Shown: piece by piece, positions 1 to 11,650 of the stretch
How positions within the stretch are numbered: position 1 is the stretch's first letter
How the letters are laid out: every line of letters begins with the position of its first letter
The notes under the pieces: generated by a model
Told to the model about the DNA's origin: nothing
Seen by the model: the letters and a program-made list of their open reading frames with translations, nothing else
The model's database searches: none
Assembly (NCBI GenBank): GCA_015680685.1
Contig: MNCI01003033.1
Location: 1-64,000 of the forward strand
DNA: 64,000 nucleotides
Reading direction: 5' to 3'
Source of the DNA: Gnetum montanum
Lineage: Eukaryota; Streptophyta; Gnetopsida; Gnetales; Gnetaceae
Translations under genes and position numbers: made by a program

Positions 1-769
1 TAAATGGAAGGTGGGGATCCTTGCATGTTGAAAATATTGGAGCCTAGTCATACTTACCCCATTGGGGTTCACACACTTGATTAGAGTTGACATAGTTGGG
101 CATGTTATAAGATGTGGTTAATTTATAAGGAGTTGACCCACTATGGTACTTGTGACCGTAAGATGGTATGCAAAGATCAACATGTCTCCCCATGTGGAAA
201 TATTCATTGGTCCCCATGGTTGTTGGATTATTAAGTGGTGGCCTTGATAAGGTAACATGAGGCATTGGGTTCGAAGAGGAACATGCACCACAGTGTTGGA
301 TTTGGGCTGAGTTGGTGGATGCAGTGGTTTCTGAACTGTGGTGTCCCTTTCAACAGTCACATCTAAAGAAGAGACACCTTCGATGTTGTGAAGGACATCC
401 ACTATTGTTGATAGTAGCAGCACAAGTAACATTTGCGGGTTGGTGCTATTGTGCAAAATATTTTGGCATAGTTGGCGGTGATGTAGAAGGGGGTGAAGTA
501 TGAGAATATTGAGGTTGAGGAGAAGTGTGAGGCACATGAAGTGGTGATCTTGTGGGAGAGGACATGGGTGGATAGTACTCGAGAGAATGATAACGATGAG
601 GTGAGATAGAGGATGCTAATCTTGTTGGAGAACCAGAGTGTTGAACATAATAAGCATTTGGCACTAGGACATACGAAGGGTATGGTCCAGTTGGTGGTGG
701 CCTTCCCCACGACTGAGGTTTTTGTCAATGTGGTTGGACATAGTATTTTTGTATGAACTCTGGATGTAA

Positions 770-1951
770 CATTCCTCCCCAATGCTCATGTAAATGTGAC
801 AAGATTGGACATTGACCTTTGGGGTGATCGTACAAGCAAATATTACATTGATACATATGATTGGCAATTGAGTTCTTATCCTTATTCTCTTCAACCCTTC
901 TTTCTGATTGTCACGTGGTGTCCTATCCTCTTTCTTGATTTGGCATAGTTTGTTCTCTAATAATGTTGGCATATTCTCCACATCTTTCATGTACCCAGTC
1001 CGTCATCTTATTGATCTTTGCCTCAATTTCATCTAGTGATTGTAGGATTGGAAAAGATGATTCCACCTCCTTGAAGTGAGTTGATTTCTCCTCTTCATGA
1101 TTATGGACCCTTGTTAAGTTAAGATTTTGGTCCTATTGAGAACTTTCAACATTCTCCCATTTGGTTATTTCTCCTTCTTCTTTTGCTATCCGCTTAATAA
1201 GCTCTTGGAGTTGATGGGTTCGTAGCTCATATAGTTGACCTTGGGCATACATCCCTAGGGTCTCCCTTGTTTCATTATGGAGTCCATCTATGATGTGGTA
1301 CATTAGCCTCTCCTCAGAGAACCCATGGCCTGGGCAGTTGTTTAACAGTGCATAATATCTTTCTAAGGCCATGTCCAAGGGTTCATGTTGTGCTTGTTTC
1401 CATTCTTGGATTTGTCTCCTCAAGGCTAACACTCTCGCATAGGTTTGATATCTTTCATTGAAAAGTTCTACCATTGTCGGCCAACGTCGAATTCATTTTG
1501 GTTTTAACGACCTATACCATACTTTTTCTTGGCCAATAAGTGTCAGAGGAAAGAGCTTAAGTTTTTGCCACCCATTATCAATATTTTTCCATGTACAAGC
1601 ATCGTAGAAGGCTTGTAAATGTTGTTGTGAATCTAAATCATAGCCTCCTGAAAACTTGGGAAAGTTGTTTAAATCAAGCTCAGGTAGACAACTTTCCTTA
1701 CGAAGCCTGCGGGCTATTTGAACAGCCTCTTGTATTTTCGTTAAGCTTGTAGTGGCCAGTAGGGGTTCATCGTCACTAGTTATGTTATGCAGTTGTGAGT
1801 TGGGATGATGTTGTTTCCGTTGATGCTCATAAGAGACCCTTACATGAGATTGGGTACTCCAAACTTCATCTTTATTATCATATAATTTATTAAGTCTCCA
1901 ATGCGTTGCTCTGCTAGTTGTTGCGTTGTCATAGTCTTGTGAGAGAGACAT
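770..1951 (-). pseudogene. Retrotransposon gag polyprotein, broken by stops
   Basis: Starts at the ATG at 1951 and reads about 150 codons to a TGA near 1490, continues in the same frame (1474-1133) to a second stop, and further to about 770. The first block ends in the plant Retrotrans_gag signature (LKLFPLTLIGQEKVWYRSL), and the second continues it (FNERYQTYARV, then YALLNNCPGHG). At 847-809 lies a zinc knuckle, CNICLYDHPKGQC, spaced C-x2-C-x3-H-x4-C. Element B has the same spacing at 11610-11648. Gag would form the virus-like particle and bind the element RNA. Upstream of the ATG are 130 bases of AT-rich leader and the PBS. The stops show that it no longer makes a full protein. Confidence 0.85.
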
Positions 1952-2079
1952 GGTTGTGAAACCTGTGTGACTTAATTGAATTGAATTTAATTAATTAATA
2001 TTTTTTTTCTAAATGATATATCGTTAATACTCGTTACAGCGATCTTGTATGATATAACTAATCTAAATAACTAGCACCA

Positions 2080-2097
2080 TCCTTGGCAACGGTGCCA
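2080..2097 (-). other. Primer-binding site, tRNA-Asp type
   Basis: On the minus strand it reads TGGCACCGTTGCCAAGGA, one base after the LTR end. The complement of the plant tRNA-Asp 3' end is TGGCGCCGTTGCCGGGGA, so 15 of 18 bases agree. It would prime minus-strand DNA synthesis. Related sites follow the LTRs at 9684, 58739 and 60535. Confidence 0.8.
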
Positions 2098-2098
2098 A

Positions 2099-2975
2099 TG
2101 ATGAGTGGCGAGGTACCCCTACACTCAACCATACGAATACGAGCGTTCACGCACGATCTGGTCGAACTCCATGGACAGGCTAGTTGTGGTATCTAAATGG
2201 TTACACGTTGATCGTAGTTCGCTATCTTCCCACCTAGACTATTATCTACTTTGTCACGTATAGTTTAGTCCAAAGTGAGGTGTATGATGTGATCCTAAAC
2301 TAATGCTACTCCTAGAGACAATGGAACATAATCTTGATTAAACTAATGAGTAATAGAAAATGAATTCTAAGCTAACCTAACTGTGATGAGCACCTGTTCC
2401 TTAATCATTCGTACACAACTTCGACGTCGTGCACGACTACTACAGGGATTACCAAGCGTAGGTCCTAGGTACGCTACTGGGTTACCAAGTAGTCACACTT
2501 AAATGCTCGTGATTAAGTCATACTCATTCTGCATTTAACAACAGGAATAGTAAATGATGATAAATAAATATTAATTAAGAAAATAATAAATAACAATAAC
2601 AATTAAACAATTAAATCTAAGTGAATGCTGCAATGATGAAGTAATCTCGATCTTTATTTCTGGTCATGTGCGCGTCCAAGTACGTCACACTCGAATAAAG
2701 GTGTTGTACAATTACAAGCATCACACTGCGGGCATGCATTGGGAAAATATTCTAACTCTTGCAGGAAAAAAATGCAAGGGCTTTGCTACAACTACTAGAA
2801 AGATACCTAAGTGTGGTGGAGGGCCACTTCTTTAGAGGCTAAAATAGGCTCTGTGTAAACAGGGCCACATCGACATATGAAGGGATGCGTCGATGGGGCC
2901 ATGTCGACACGACCGTGTATATAGGACCCCATATACATGGCCTAGTCGATGCATTGACTGCCTAGTGCTTCATCA
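2099..2975 (-). repeat. Long terminal repeat A (877 bp)
   Basis: In element orientation it begins TGATGAAG at 2975 and ends TCATCA at 2099, so the termini are inverted (TGATGA...TCATCA), as in the other LTRs of the family. The stretch 2205-2970 matches 35433-36198 closely. The U3 part (about 2860-2965) is rich in GTCGAT/ATCGAC dyads. The TATA position seen as tatttata in the other copy is ctttagag here, so the promoter is probably lost. AATAAAG in the R region is the likely polyadenylation signal. Confidence 0.85.
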
Positions 2976-3930
2976 CTAGGTTTTTTGCAACATCTTTCTG
3001 CCCATGGAGCTAGCCTTTGCTACTTATAGTTCAAAGTCTTCCACTTGAAGTTTCTATAAAGCATCTTTGTGATTTGCAAACTCTTTCAAGTACAATGCTT
3101 GCATGCATGCTACTTGCTATTCGAGTTCATTTTTGGGCCTACCTACTTTAAGATGGTCAAGTTAGCATAATGAAGGTTAGCCAACCCCATGTACTCTTTT
3201 AGGTCCTCTATCTGTAGGTCTTTGTTCTTGACTTTTGCCTAGTGGACATGAGTGTAATTGTCCAAGATGGATTGCTAGTCAAGATTCTTTGCTAATATGG
3301 AGTTAATTGTTGCCTTCACCATATGGATTTCTTTCTCATTTATCTACTTATACATGCCTACCTAATCATGAAAGTGTTCTTTAAGCCTTGCATGTTTCTT
3401 TACCTCATTTTTCTATGTACTGATTTCAATAGCTAACTTCTGATGGATAGCATGTACCTCCTCCATTGAGAGGATTCTGTTTTCTTGTGTGAGGTGGATC
3501 ATGTCTTGGTTGACCCTCACTAGTTATTCTCTTAATTGGTGGATGCTCTCCTCTAGGATTTTTTTCTATTTCTCCATAGTGGTTAACTACATATTATCTA
3601 CAGTGAGTTGTTTGTTCTCTTCTTGGGCTACGGTGAGTGCCTTATAATCTGCATACATTTAGGCTTCAACTACTAAGACATTTCACACCACTTTCTTCTT
3701 TTCATTCTTAATTTTTTTACTCTACTCAATTAGGTAGTTCATCTAATCTATAGTTAATTGTTCCATCTAGTCATGTGTAATGAATTGAGTTGGGTCTGTA
3801 CATTCAGCTCTAAGGGCTATGAGCTTTCCTTGGAGTTTATGGATTTTTGCTTCTACATGCTCTACCTTGGCCTCTATCATGACCAGTTTATCTTTGGCGG
3901 TAATTAGTTTTGACTATACTATAGTGACAT
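2976..3930 (-). pseudogene. Coiled-coil ORF of a Tat-like element, truncated by LTR A
   Basis: Reading 3930 to 2976 on the minus strand gives one long charged, heptad-like frame broken by scattered stops (for example KLEAKVEHVEAKIHKLQ near the start and SMEEVHAIHQKLAIE near 3460). The motif SMEEVHA-(I/L)-x-Q recurs in the plus-strand copies at 24509 and 37983, where a conserved C-terminal part follows. That part is missing here because LTR A begins at 2975. The protein looks like a long alpha-helical coiled coil with no enzyme motif. Its place in the copies at 25 kb and 38 kb, just before an LTR in the same orientation, marks it as an extra ORF downstream of pol. Its function is unknown to me. 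Confidence 0.6.
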
Positions 3931-4211
3931 GGAAAGGTGGTTGTGATCCAATAAAAAGGTCGACAATACTGACATGGAAACGCCAACCATGCACATGCAC
4001 AGCAACTTGACTGGTGTCATCACTGGTGCTGCGGTGCCACCATGGTCATCGTGGCCCGACAGTAGCAAATATATGCACAGGCACTGCTTCAGATACCCGT
4101 GGCAACCGCCCACACCCTCCACGCTGGCCCAGCTTCTCTGATGAATATGCCCGAGGGCAGCAGCATTGAAAGAAACCGTTAGTATTATTCCACAGTTGCT
4201 ATCCTAAGAAT

Positions 4212-4251
4212 AAACTGAAGAAAGCATTTTCAAACTGAAGAAAGCATTTTC
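4212..4251. repeat. 20-bp tandem duplication
   Basis: The unit AAACTGAAGAAAGCATTTTC is present twice without interruption or mismatch. Confidence 0.95.
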
Positions 4252-4391
4252 AAGGGATCAAAAACAGAAAGAATTTTCAATCGATCAAAAAAAAAAGAAT
4301 AAGCTATTAAGGCCTGTATGTTTGGATGAATTCGTAGGAGATGTGGTATGGGAAGGTTCATCAACATGAGCTGGTTAGACTTCTAATCCAG

Positions 4392-4449
4392 GTAAAACCA
4401 AGACAGCCAACCAAAACCAAGTAAAACCAAGACAGCCAACCAAAACCAA
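4392..4449. repeat. 29-bp tandem duplication
   Basis: Two identical 29-bp units beginning GTAAAACCAAGACAGCC stand head to tail. The unit contains CCAA repeats itself (AACCAAAACCAA). Perfect identity suggests a recent local slippage. Confidence 0.95.
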
Positions 4450-5090
4450 ACAGCTAGAAGCAGCAAAAGCAAACAGCTTCAAGCAGGAAGATTTATCAAA
4501 GCATTTGAATGAATTCATGGACATTGATGACCATGATGATTTACAGATTAATGAAACCCAAAAAATTACACCTTGAATCTCAGAAAAGTCTCATAGACAG
4601 AACCAATCAAAAGCAAACAGTTCTCTAATGGAATCTAGTGTAACAACATTTCAAGAATACGACATACCGGATACGACCTGGTGTTAATCAACGCCATTCC
4701 CACCCGACTCTTGCCAGCAGCACCTCCATGTCTTCTCCTCCTCCTTGACCAGCTGCAACTACAATAATCACGAACAACGATGCTACTTCCTTGCCCTCTT
4801 CAATTAGTAAGCACACCATACGCACTCTGCGAGCCATTTTAGTCTGACATTTCTCGAGCAATAAATGGCCTTCATTTATAGCCAATATGTGGTGGTGTTG
4901 GACCTGAAAAGAAGTTTTATTGAGATTAAAGCTGCATCAATTACAACAACTTGAATAAGTCATAGGGTTAAAGGAAAGGGAAAATTGAGAGCATTGTGAA
5001 TGACACTCGGTTAACGCCTTAGAAATAAACGAGTATTAAAGGAGGAAACCCAAGTTGGGGCACAACACAATGTCCGCACATACTAGCTTA

Positions 5091-6221
5091 TTAAAAAATA
5101 GAATGACATAGAATTAGATGAGGAATAGAGCTCTCAATTAAGGATAGAGAGAGTTCCAATGATGACTCCACATAATAAAAAGGGAGAGCTTCCTTCCAGA
5201 GATTACTGATGCTAAGTGTAACTAGAACACATTGGTCTTTCCCATAGCTGCAAGAGATGAACCAATTGATGACTGTCCAGATTGAACTTGGATGCTTGAG
5301 ATGTGAGTTGAAAATGGATGAGGCGAAAAATCTGCAACTTCTCCAACCTGGTAACCAAACATTTATTAGAATAATCTCTCTTTTGAAATAGAACATTGCA
5401 TCTTCGCTTCCAAATATAATATAAAATAGTAGGCCTAATAACTTTCCACAGAAAATTAAGATTAGTAGAAGTAATGTTCAAGAATCTGAATATGGCATCC
5501 TCTTAAGATAGCTTGTATGATGGAAAGGCTTTAGCAGCCCACGGCCACACATGTTGAGCAAAGGGACATTGCCAAAATACATGGACAAAGTCATCTTGTC
5601 CACCACATAGAGGGCAATTGGGATTGGGAATCCCCAAATATTCTAAAAGTTTTCCAATAAGTAAACCATGGTGGAGGAGACACCAGAGGAACTGCTTAAT
5701 TTTGGGGAGGCTTGAAAGTTTCCAAATATGTTGGAAGAAAGAGATCCAAAATGTTTCTGACTCTTGTTTGTGCCATTACTTATTGCAACGTTGAATGACT
5801 TCAGATGGGTCATGCATGAAATGAAAGGGGACAGATGGCTAATAGGGCAAGATTTTAACCCCATTAAGCCATTGAAGGCCATGGAAAAGGCTTTGCATTG
5901 TAACATCAAGATGCCAGTGACCGTGGAGAAAAGAGTAAATCTGAACTAGGCAATGGTTCATTGCAGCCAACTCCCCATACAAAGTGTTAAACTCAACCCC
6001 TGAAATCCAACGACTAGCTAGCCTAAGATAATTCAAGGAAATGACACCCTTTCAATACCACAAGGTAGCCACCTTAATATTTGTGATAGCAAGAGGAGCC
6101 AGCGACAAAGGTAACCACCATGGACACACTCTAGAGAGGATAGTAGTGTTGATTTTAATGTTAGTCCAGTCAATGTGAGTGCGTAGAATTTGCCAAGCCC
6201 TCCAAATGCTTTTGAAAACAT
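5091..6221 (-). pseudogene. LINE ORF2 C-terminal region (zf-RVT-like)
   Basis: Several minus-strand pieces in different frames correspond to the region after the RT in plant LINEs. The piece at 5481-5212 contains LWKVIRPTILYYIWKRRCN, the usual W-x-x-(V/I)-R-x-x-I-L-x-x-I-W-x-x-R-x pattern that follows the zinc-binding reverse transcriptase domain. Pieces at 5909-5643 and 6221-6033 are the degraded zf-RVT itself. The frames do not join, so this is a relic. Confidence 0.65.
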
Positions 6222-6472
6222 GAGATCCAGGAAGAATGATAGTGAGGGGGGAAAGGATCCAATTGACGAAATGGATGCCTTTCCAAAAGGGCTTATTTTT
6301 AGGAAATTCTTGATGAAGCCTTAATTGGAGGAGGGTCCCTATAATATCTTAGGCATCTAAATGTTGAACCAACCACCAAGGTAATTCCTTGCTTATAGGA
6401 GTTCAAAAGGCCTAAGCCACCCTTATTCTTGGGGAGAGTAACAATATTCCAAGCAACACGATGAAAGCCTTT

Positions 6473-7863
6473 CTAAGAATCCTTGGAGGACCACATAAAG
6501 TCACGGAATAACCATTCTAGCTTCTCGTAGGCAGCTTGGGAGGGGGCCCAACATGAAGAGTAATACACATGGGTGGACGTGCATATGGACTTACATACAA
6601 GGTATTTACCCACAAGTGTGAGGGGTTTATTTTTCCATTTGTCAAGTTTCTTTTGAATTTGATAAATAACTTGCTCCCAAAGAATAGATGTTGAACCTCT
6701 AAAATGAAAAGGGATTCCCAAAATCTTAATGATGTTTTGATTCTGAAGCTGCTTCCAATTATAGTTGGTCACATGTTTGTAGTTGCCCTTAAAGCTATAA
6801 ATAGAGGATTTATTCCAATTAATTGCGGAACCTGAGAGTGTGCAATATTGCTCCACCCTTGATAAGAGGTGGTGCAAATTGGTGGCAGTGTTTTGAACTA
6901 GAAAAAAGGAGTCATCGATGAAGTGCATATTGAGAAGCTGTTGTTGAGAGGCGGAAAGGCAGACCCCAATGAGAACTTTAGTTTGAATGTCCAAGTTAAT
7001 TTGATGATAAAGAAAGTCTGATGCGATGATAAAGAGATAGGGGGCGAGAGGACAACCTTGCCGCACAGACCTATGTATTGGAAAGGGAGAGGTAATGTCG
7101 AAGGTAGTGGCAATTCTTACAGTAGCATCTGAGAATAAGCATGTCACCATATGCAAGAACTTAGGTCCAAAACCAAGTTTGGTCATAGTCTGCAAGATAA
7201 ATCCCACTTAATGTTGTCATAAGCCTTAGCATAATCAAGTTTCACAAGGAGAATATCTTGTCCATCATCCTCAGCCCACTTGAGACCTTCCCACGCCGCA
7301 ACTACATTGTCTAAAATTTATCTACCAAGAACAAATCCTATTTGCTGGGGAGATATCGTCTGACGAAGAATTTTTTTCAGTCATAAGGCAAGGCACTTCG
7401 CCCAAATTTTTTACACTACATTGAGAAGAGTTATGGGACGCCAATTGGAGGTATCAGTTAGATCCCCAAACTTAGGGAGGAGATGAATTACCCCTTGATT
7501 TAGATTGGGCCCAAGGGAACCAGTTAAGAGAGCCTCATTAATGACCTGCAAAAGATCCTTTCCCACCAAATCCCAATGATTTTGAAAAAATTCTACAGGA
7601 AAACTATCATAACTAGGAGGCTTTCCTTGACTTAACTTGGAACAGGCCTCCCGTAGCTCCGCCAAAGTGATATCAACATCAAGACTTTGTAGCATAGTGG
7701 GATTCATAAGGCGAGGATAATCAAGGGTGGTAGCCTTGAATGAAGAGATGTCCATTGGGGTAGCTACAAAAAGGGTTTCGTAGTGGTTCTTAAGAAAAGA
7801 GAGGATATTCTTGTGGTCAGTAATGGTGGTACCATCATATGAGATTTTTTCAATAGCCTGCAA
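6473..7863 (-). pseudogene. LINE reverse transcriptase, frameshifted
   Basis: The N-terminal half (7863-7411) has GKPPSYDSFPVEFFQNHWD and SNWRPITLLNV, equivalents of the conserved APGPDG and RPISL(L/S)NV motifs. The C-terminal half (7207-6473) has VRQGCPLAPYLF and, in place of the catalytic F-A-D-D box, FIDDSFFL, with both aspartates kept. About 200 bases between the halves carry a related reading in a shifted frame with stops. The RT would copy LINE RNA at a nicked target (target-primed reverse transcription). The A-to-I change in the FADD box and the breaks make it inactive in this copy. Confidence 0.85.
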
Positions 7864-7959
7864 AGGGGAAGCAGTATTAAGATATTTAAAAAATTCCTTA
7901 CAGTGTTCATCTTGAATATTTAACCAAGTGAGCTGACTTTTAGTTAAGGCACTTTGTGC

Positions 7960-8762
7960 TTAGTACACTTCCCAATGTTGGAAGGCAATGCGTGCCCTTG
8001 CTAGCTCCTCATGAACTAGAGTATTGAAGGGATCTTGAGCTAGTTTATTAGTGAGATGTTCAATAGTGAGGTGAATTTTGTTGTATTCATGTTTGGCTTG
8101 AGCAACCACCATCTTACCATACCAATGAGCAAAGTTTCGCACTCGACATGAAGCACGATGCCAACAATTAATCCAACCCACCTGATTAAGGGGCCTAGGT
8201 TCGGCATTCCAAAGGTTGGATAGAAGAAGTTGGGTAGTTGGGGAAGAAAAATAGTTGTTATGTAGTCTGAAAAGATGGAATTTTTGTCGGTCAGGGCTAC
8301 CATGAATCTTGATAGATATGGAGATAGGAAGATGGTTGGATAAGGTGGCATGGTGATGAACCGTAGTGGTAGAGAAGGCTTGCCAAAAGAAAATGGTGGA
8401 GAAATAGAACCTATCTAACCTGTTGTAGATGCAAGCCTACCCAAGATGGAGATTGCTCCAAGTAAATCTATGGAGGGGAACATACGTGGAGTTGTCTACC
8501 CCATCTAAGAGGTAAAATATTTTCTTAGAGGTAGACCAGGTCTCATACTCAAGATTGGGCAGTTGAAGAAACACCCCTTCGAGCTTATCTTGAGGGAATT
8601 CTACCATATTAAAATCTCCTCCGAATATCCAAGGCATTGGGGGAAGAGAAGTTACAAGTTCTTGCCAAAGGAGAGCCTGTTCTGTGGAGTCATTTGGGGC
8701 ATATATCGAGCAAATGCATAGATCCTAACTATTCATTGCAAATAGTTTATTTCAACCCAACC
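7960..8762 (-). pseudogene. LINE endonuclease remnant
   Basis: Minus-strand pieces include ICSIYAPNDS near 8715 and PWIFGGDFNMVE at 8637-8600. These are the S-x-Y-(A/G)-P and GDFN motifs of the exonuclease/endonuclease/phosphatase fold used by L1 LINEs. The region 8181-7960 follows as the linker towards the RT. The N-terminal third of the endonuclease is missing because the LTR of element B starts at 8763. Confidence 0.7.
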
Positions 8763-8782
8763 TGACACTTCTAATGAAGCTA

Positions 8783-8914
8783 TTACTCTAATTATTAGAG
8801 CGATTACTCTAATTATGAGAACGATTACTTTAATTATTAGAGCGGTTATTATTAGAATGGTTACTCTAATTATTAGAGTGATTATTATTAGAATGGTTAC
8901 TCTAATTATTAGAG
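8783..8914 (+). repeat. U3 array of an 18-bp palindromic unit
   Basis: Copies of TTACTCTAATTATTAGAG or close variants start at 8783, 8804, 8825, 8861 and 8897. The core CTCTAAT-T-ATTAGAG is a perfect 7-bp inverted repeat around a single T. Spacing is 21, 21, 36 and 36 bp. The array stops about 30 bp before the TATA box, so it sits where an enhancer or repressor site would be. Confidence 0.9.
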
Positions 8915-8941
8915 AGGTTATTCCTATGTTACTCCTGGGTC

Positions 8942-8949
8942 TATAAATA
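8942..8949 (+). promoter_or_regulatory. LTR TATA box
   Basis: TATAAATA inside CTATAAATACAGC. The same box precedes the R region of the related LTRs (near 25694, 57967, 59778 and 62360). It would start transcription of the element about 30 bp downstream. Confidence 0.7.
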
Positions 8950-9683
8950 CAGCACCCAAGCACATAATTAGGGGCATATTTTTGGTAGTCAAGTAGTGAA
9001 ACTCTTGTAGTCTATCTATTTGAAAGTTAGAATATTTTCTAAGTGCCTACAGCAGGAGGTCTAAGTGTGAACAAATCTTTATTCAAGCATTGATGTACCT
9101 GAGCATACCATTGTGTTGGCAATAAAGAAGAGCTCTTTGATTCATCCTTGCAGCACTTGAGTTTTCCTTTCTTATGCATTTATATTATATTATATTATAT
9201 GCACTTTACATTCATGTTATTAGTGTAGCAATTCATTTTGATCAATTAAGAAAATCGTTAAAGTTACACAAGCATGACCCTTTTGAGCATACATGTGACA
9301 CTTGGTAGCTTAGAGTCTAGCAGTGTTCATATAAAGTTCAAGATGTGTTCGAGAAGTGAGAATGGTTACTTGTGTTAGGATAGACTAGACTCCAGTTTCT
9401 TTAGCAATTAATCACTTTCACTTTTAATCACTCCTACTCTTATTCTTTTTCTAGGTGAGTAATTCCATAAAAACACAAAACAATAAAAATCATATGCCTC
9501 AATCACACTTAACCATACAATTTCATTCCACAAGTGGGACTAGAAAGATAATTAACGAACAACACGCACACACTGTTTAGCTTTAATGTACTTAGTAACC
9601 ATAGTCTATGGAATTCAACTGGATAGCACATAAACACTTGTGATTTATATGGTTGGGCGTAGGGGTACCTTGCCGCTCATCAT

Positions 9684-9701
9684 TCGCATTGTTGCCAAGG
9701 A
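9684..9701 (+). other. Primer-binding site of element B
   Basis: TCGCATTGTTGCCAAGGA, one base after the LTR end. It is a decayed version of the tRNA-Asp complement seen at 2080-2097, with GTTGCC kept at the centre. Confidence 0.7.
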
Positions 9702-9857
9702 CTGTAGTTCTTCGTGTGCTATCTAAGCCTAATAACATCTAGTAACCTCATTGTTCGAACCCTAAATATCAAATCCTATGAAAACAAAAATTATCATTAT
9801 TATCATTAAATTAAATTTTAACTACACACTATTTATTAACACAAAATATCTTCTTCT

Positions 9858-11650
9858 CATAGGAGTGCATCTCCACCTAGGGAAGTTCAAGTACCTGAAC
9901 AATACTAGGTGGTATATGCTCATCGTGATGAGTATGTACCAAAATTTACCTTCATCTTACATCAAGATGAATTGATGCAGTGGCACAACATGGAAGGCAA
10001 CATTGTGTTGCCACCACATCGATCTATTCTAGCAATGCTCCAATTAATGTTAGCACAACAAAAGCTTCAAAATCTCCATGGAGAATATGAGATGTGAGAT
10101 TCCGACTCAAGAGATTATCACCCCACTAAAGCACAAACTTTAAGGGATCATTAGCTGGAGTATTAGCATGAGCTTATGAAGGGCAAAGGTTTAAACATCT
10201 TTCCACCTTCGCTTGGCCCAATTAATGAAGCGGACCACTTCTTTGGTGATTCTCCTCTCTTTGATTTTGTTCAAGGAGCACTTAACTAGAATATACAATC
10301 CGTAGTTCACAATCTAGGTTTTGGTCAAAATGGATCCAATGACAAAAATGGATCTAGAGAGGTAAGTTAAGAAAAGGGAGACAAAGGAGATCATGATTGT
10401 CATCGTGGTTGTAAGCATTAAAGCAAGGATGATAGGCATCAGCATAGAGCAAGTTCCCATTCTTCTTCCCCTTCATCGTCCTCTTCTACTTCATATGGTT
10501 TAGATCATGGATGCAAACGAAATAACCATGATGGGGATGATTGACAGGACTAGAACAATAGAAGGGACCATCAAGACAATCGTGATTGAAGATGTGGGCA
10601 ATCTAGAGAGGCCCATCATCAAGAAAGAAGTGCTAGTAGGGAGCATCGGAGGCACCACCATCATGGCCTTGATGAACCTCTACTTGCTACTTGAGACATG
10701 TTGAATATTGTAGAGGCTATGAGGATTTCAACAAGGCATGTGAAGGACAGTAGAATAAAGAGGCTGGATATGAACAAAATCCCTTAGTGTGAGGGAGGAT
10801 ATGACACTAATCCATAAAATCATCTCTAGGCCTTCCAAGATGCATGTGCCTTGCAGAATATTAAAAATGACTAGCAAAAGCTGAAATTATTTCCAAGGAT
10901 ACTTATAGAGGAAGTAGAAAGTTGGTATCGATCCTTGGAACTAGAATCAATCAAGTGGTGAAGTACGATGTTGGAACTATTCAACGAAAAATATCAAACA
11001 TACTTTTGGGTATCTAATCTAAGGAAATAAATTCAAGGGTGGAAACAAGCGAATCATGAGCCCTTGGATGCTGCTATTGGTCATTACTACTCTCTGTTGC
11101 ATAGGTGTCTTGGCCCTGGATACTCTCAGCTTGATCAACTTTTCCATATCGTAGACGGGTTGCGGTCTGAAACTAGGAAAACCCTTAGCATCTATGCCCA
11201 AGGGAGATTGATAGAATTGAGCACCCATTGGATTCAAAGATTAATTGAGCATGTAGCTAAGGAGAAGGGAGAGCTGAGAAAATGTGAAACTATAAAAGAG
11301 TACAATAGAGATTATTTTTATTCGAAAGAAATGGATTAGATTTTGTGATAGTGAGGATGAATTTACCAAAGATGAGGTGATTAGTCAGAAAACCTTGTCA
11401 TTCCAAAAATTGCAATTAGAAATTACAGCTAAGGTAGATTAATTATGGGACTTTATGGACAATAGGTTTCAAGTTGTCATAAAAATTGCTGAAGAGTCCA
11501 AGGAACAAAGTGGTGATCATGAGCATCAAAGGTGCAAGAAAGTTGAACATGCCATATCTAAAGGTAAGGTAAGATGGTTGCAGATAGTAATTTAGATGAT
11601 GATGGTGGGTGTGATGTTTGCCAATATGAACATCCTAAGGGATGTTGTCT
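9858..11650 (+). pseudogene. gag of element B, multiple frame breaks
   Basis: The N-terminal part (9858-10100) encodes a stretch ending in HQDELMQWHNMEGNIVLP that recurs in elements C (near 58990) and D (near 60820). The middle (10750-11340) contains the Retrotrans_gag block, for example YYSLLHRCLGPGYSQLDQLFH at 11084 onwards, colinear with element A (YALLNNCPGHG). A zinc knuckle CDVCQYEHPKGCC lies at 11610-11648, with the same unusual C-x2-C-x3-H-x4-C spacing as element A. Reading frames change several times and stops occur, so no intact protein is made. Confidence 0.8.

Larger units (their letters stand above)
1..2975 (-). mobile_element. Tat-like Ty3/gypsy retrotransposon A, 5' portion (runs off window)
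   Basis: Read on the minus strand, the order is LTR (2975-2099), primer-binding site (2097-2080), leader, then gag (1951 to about 770), continuing beyond base 1. The same order and related sequences occur on the plus strand at 8763, 57827 and 59676, which identifies the family. The element is an insertion: the sequence just outside its LTR (2976-3930) is the coiled-coil ORF of another element of the family, cut before its conserved C-terminal part. The pol genes are not in the window. At least two in-frame stops in gag make this copy dead. Assignment to the Tat lineage rests on the tRNA-Asp-type PBS and the related pol genes of element B, so it is an inference for this copy. Confidence 0.85.
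3931..4909. other. Interval without a recognisable gene
   Basis: It holds short chance ORFs only. 4010-4140 is more GC-rich than its surroundings but matches nothing I know. Two exact tandem duplications (4212-4251 and 4392-4449) lie here. Probably the remains of older insertions. Confidence 0.5.
4910..8762 (-). mobile_element. L1-type LINE, 5' truncated by element B
   Basis: The minus strand carries, in order, part of an AP-type endonuclease (8762-8437), a reverse transcriptase (7863-6473), a zf-RVT-like region and tail (6221-5091), and a 3' untranslated part ending in AATAAAA near 4911. This is the order of plant L1 LINE ORF2. The endonuclease is cut at 8762, where the LTR of element B starts, so element B inserted into the LINE. 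The continuation of the LINE is not visible on the far side of element B. Stops and frameshifts throughout show that it is dead. Confidence 0.85.
8763..9682 (+). repeat. 5' LTR of element B (about 920 bp)
   Basis: It begins TGACACTTC directly after LINE sequence and ends TCATCA one base before the PBS. U3 (8763-8940) is filled by five copies of an 18-bp unit. TATAAATA at 8942 is the promoter. R/U5 shares long stretches with the LTRs ending at 26450, 58737 and 60533, including the block around GAAAGTTAGAATATTTTCT and the AATAAAG signal. Confidence 0.8.

Noticed and set aside
8733-8963. Minus-strand ORF with I-I-x-V-I-x-L-I-I repeats, seemingly membrane-spanning
   Set aside because: It is a translation of the 18-bp U3 repeats of LTR B antisense to the promoter; not a protein.
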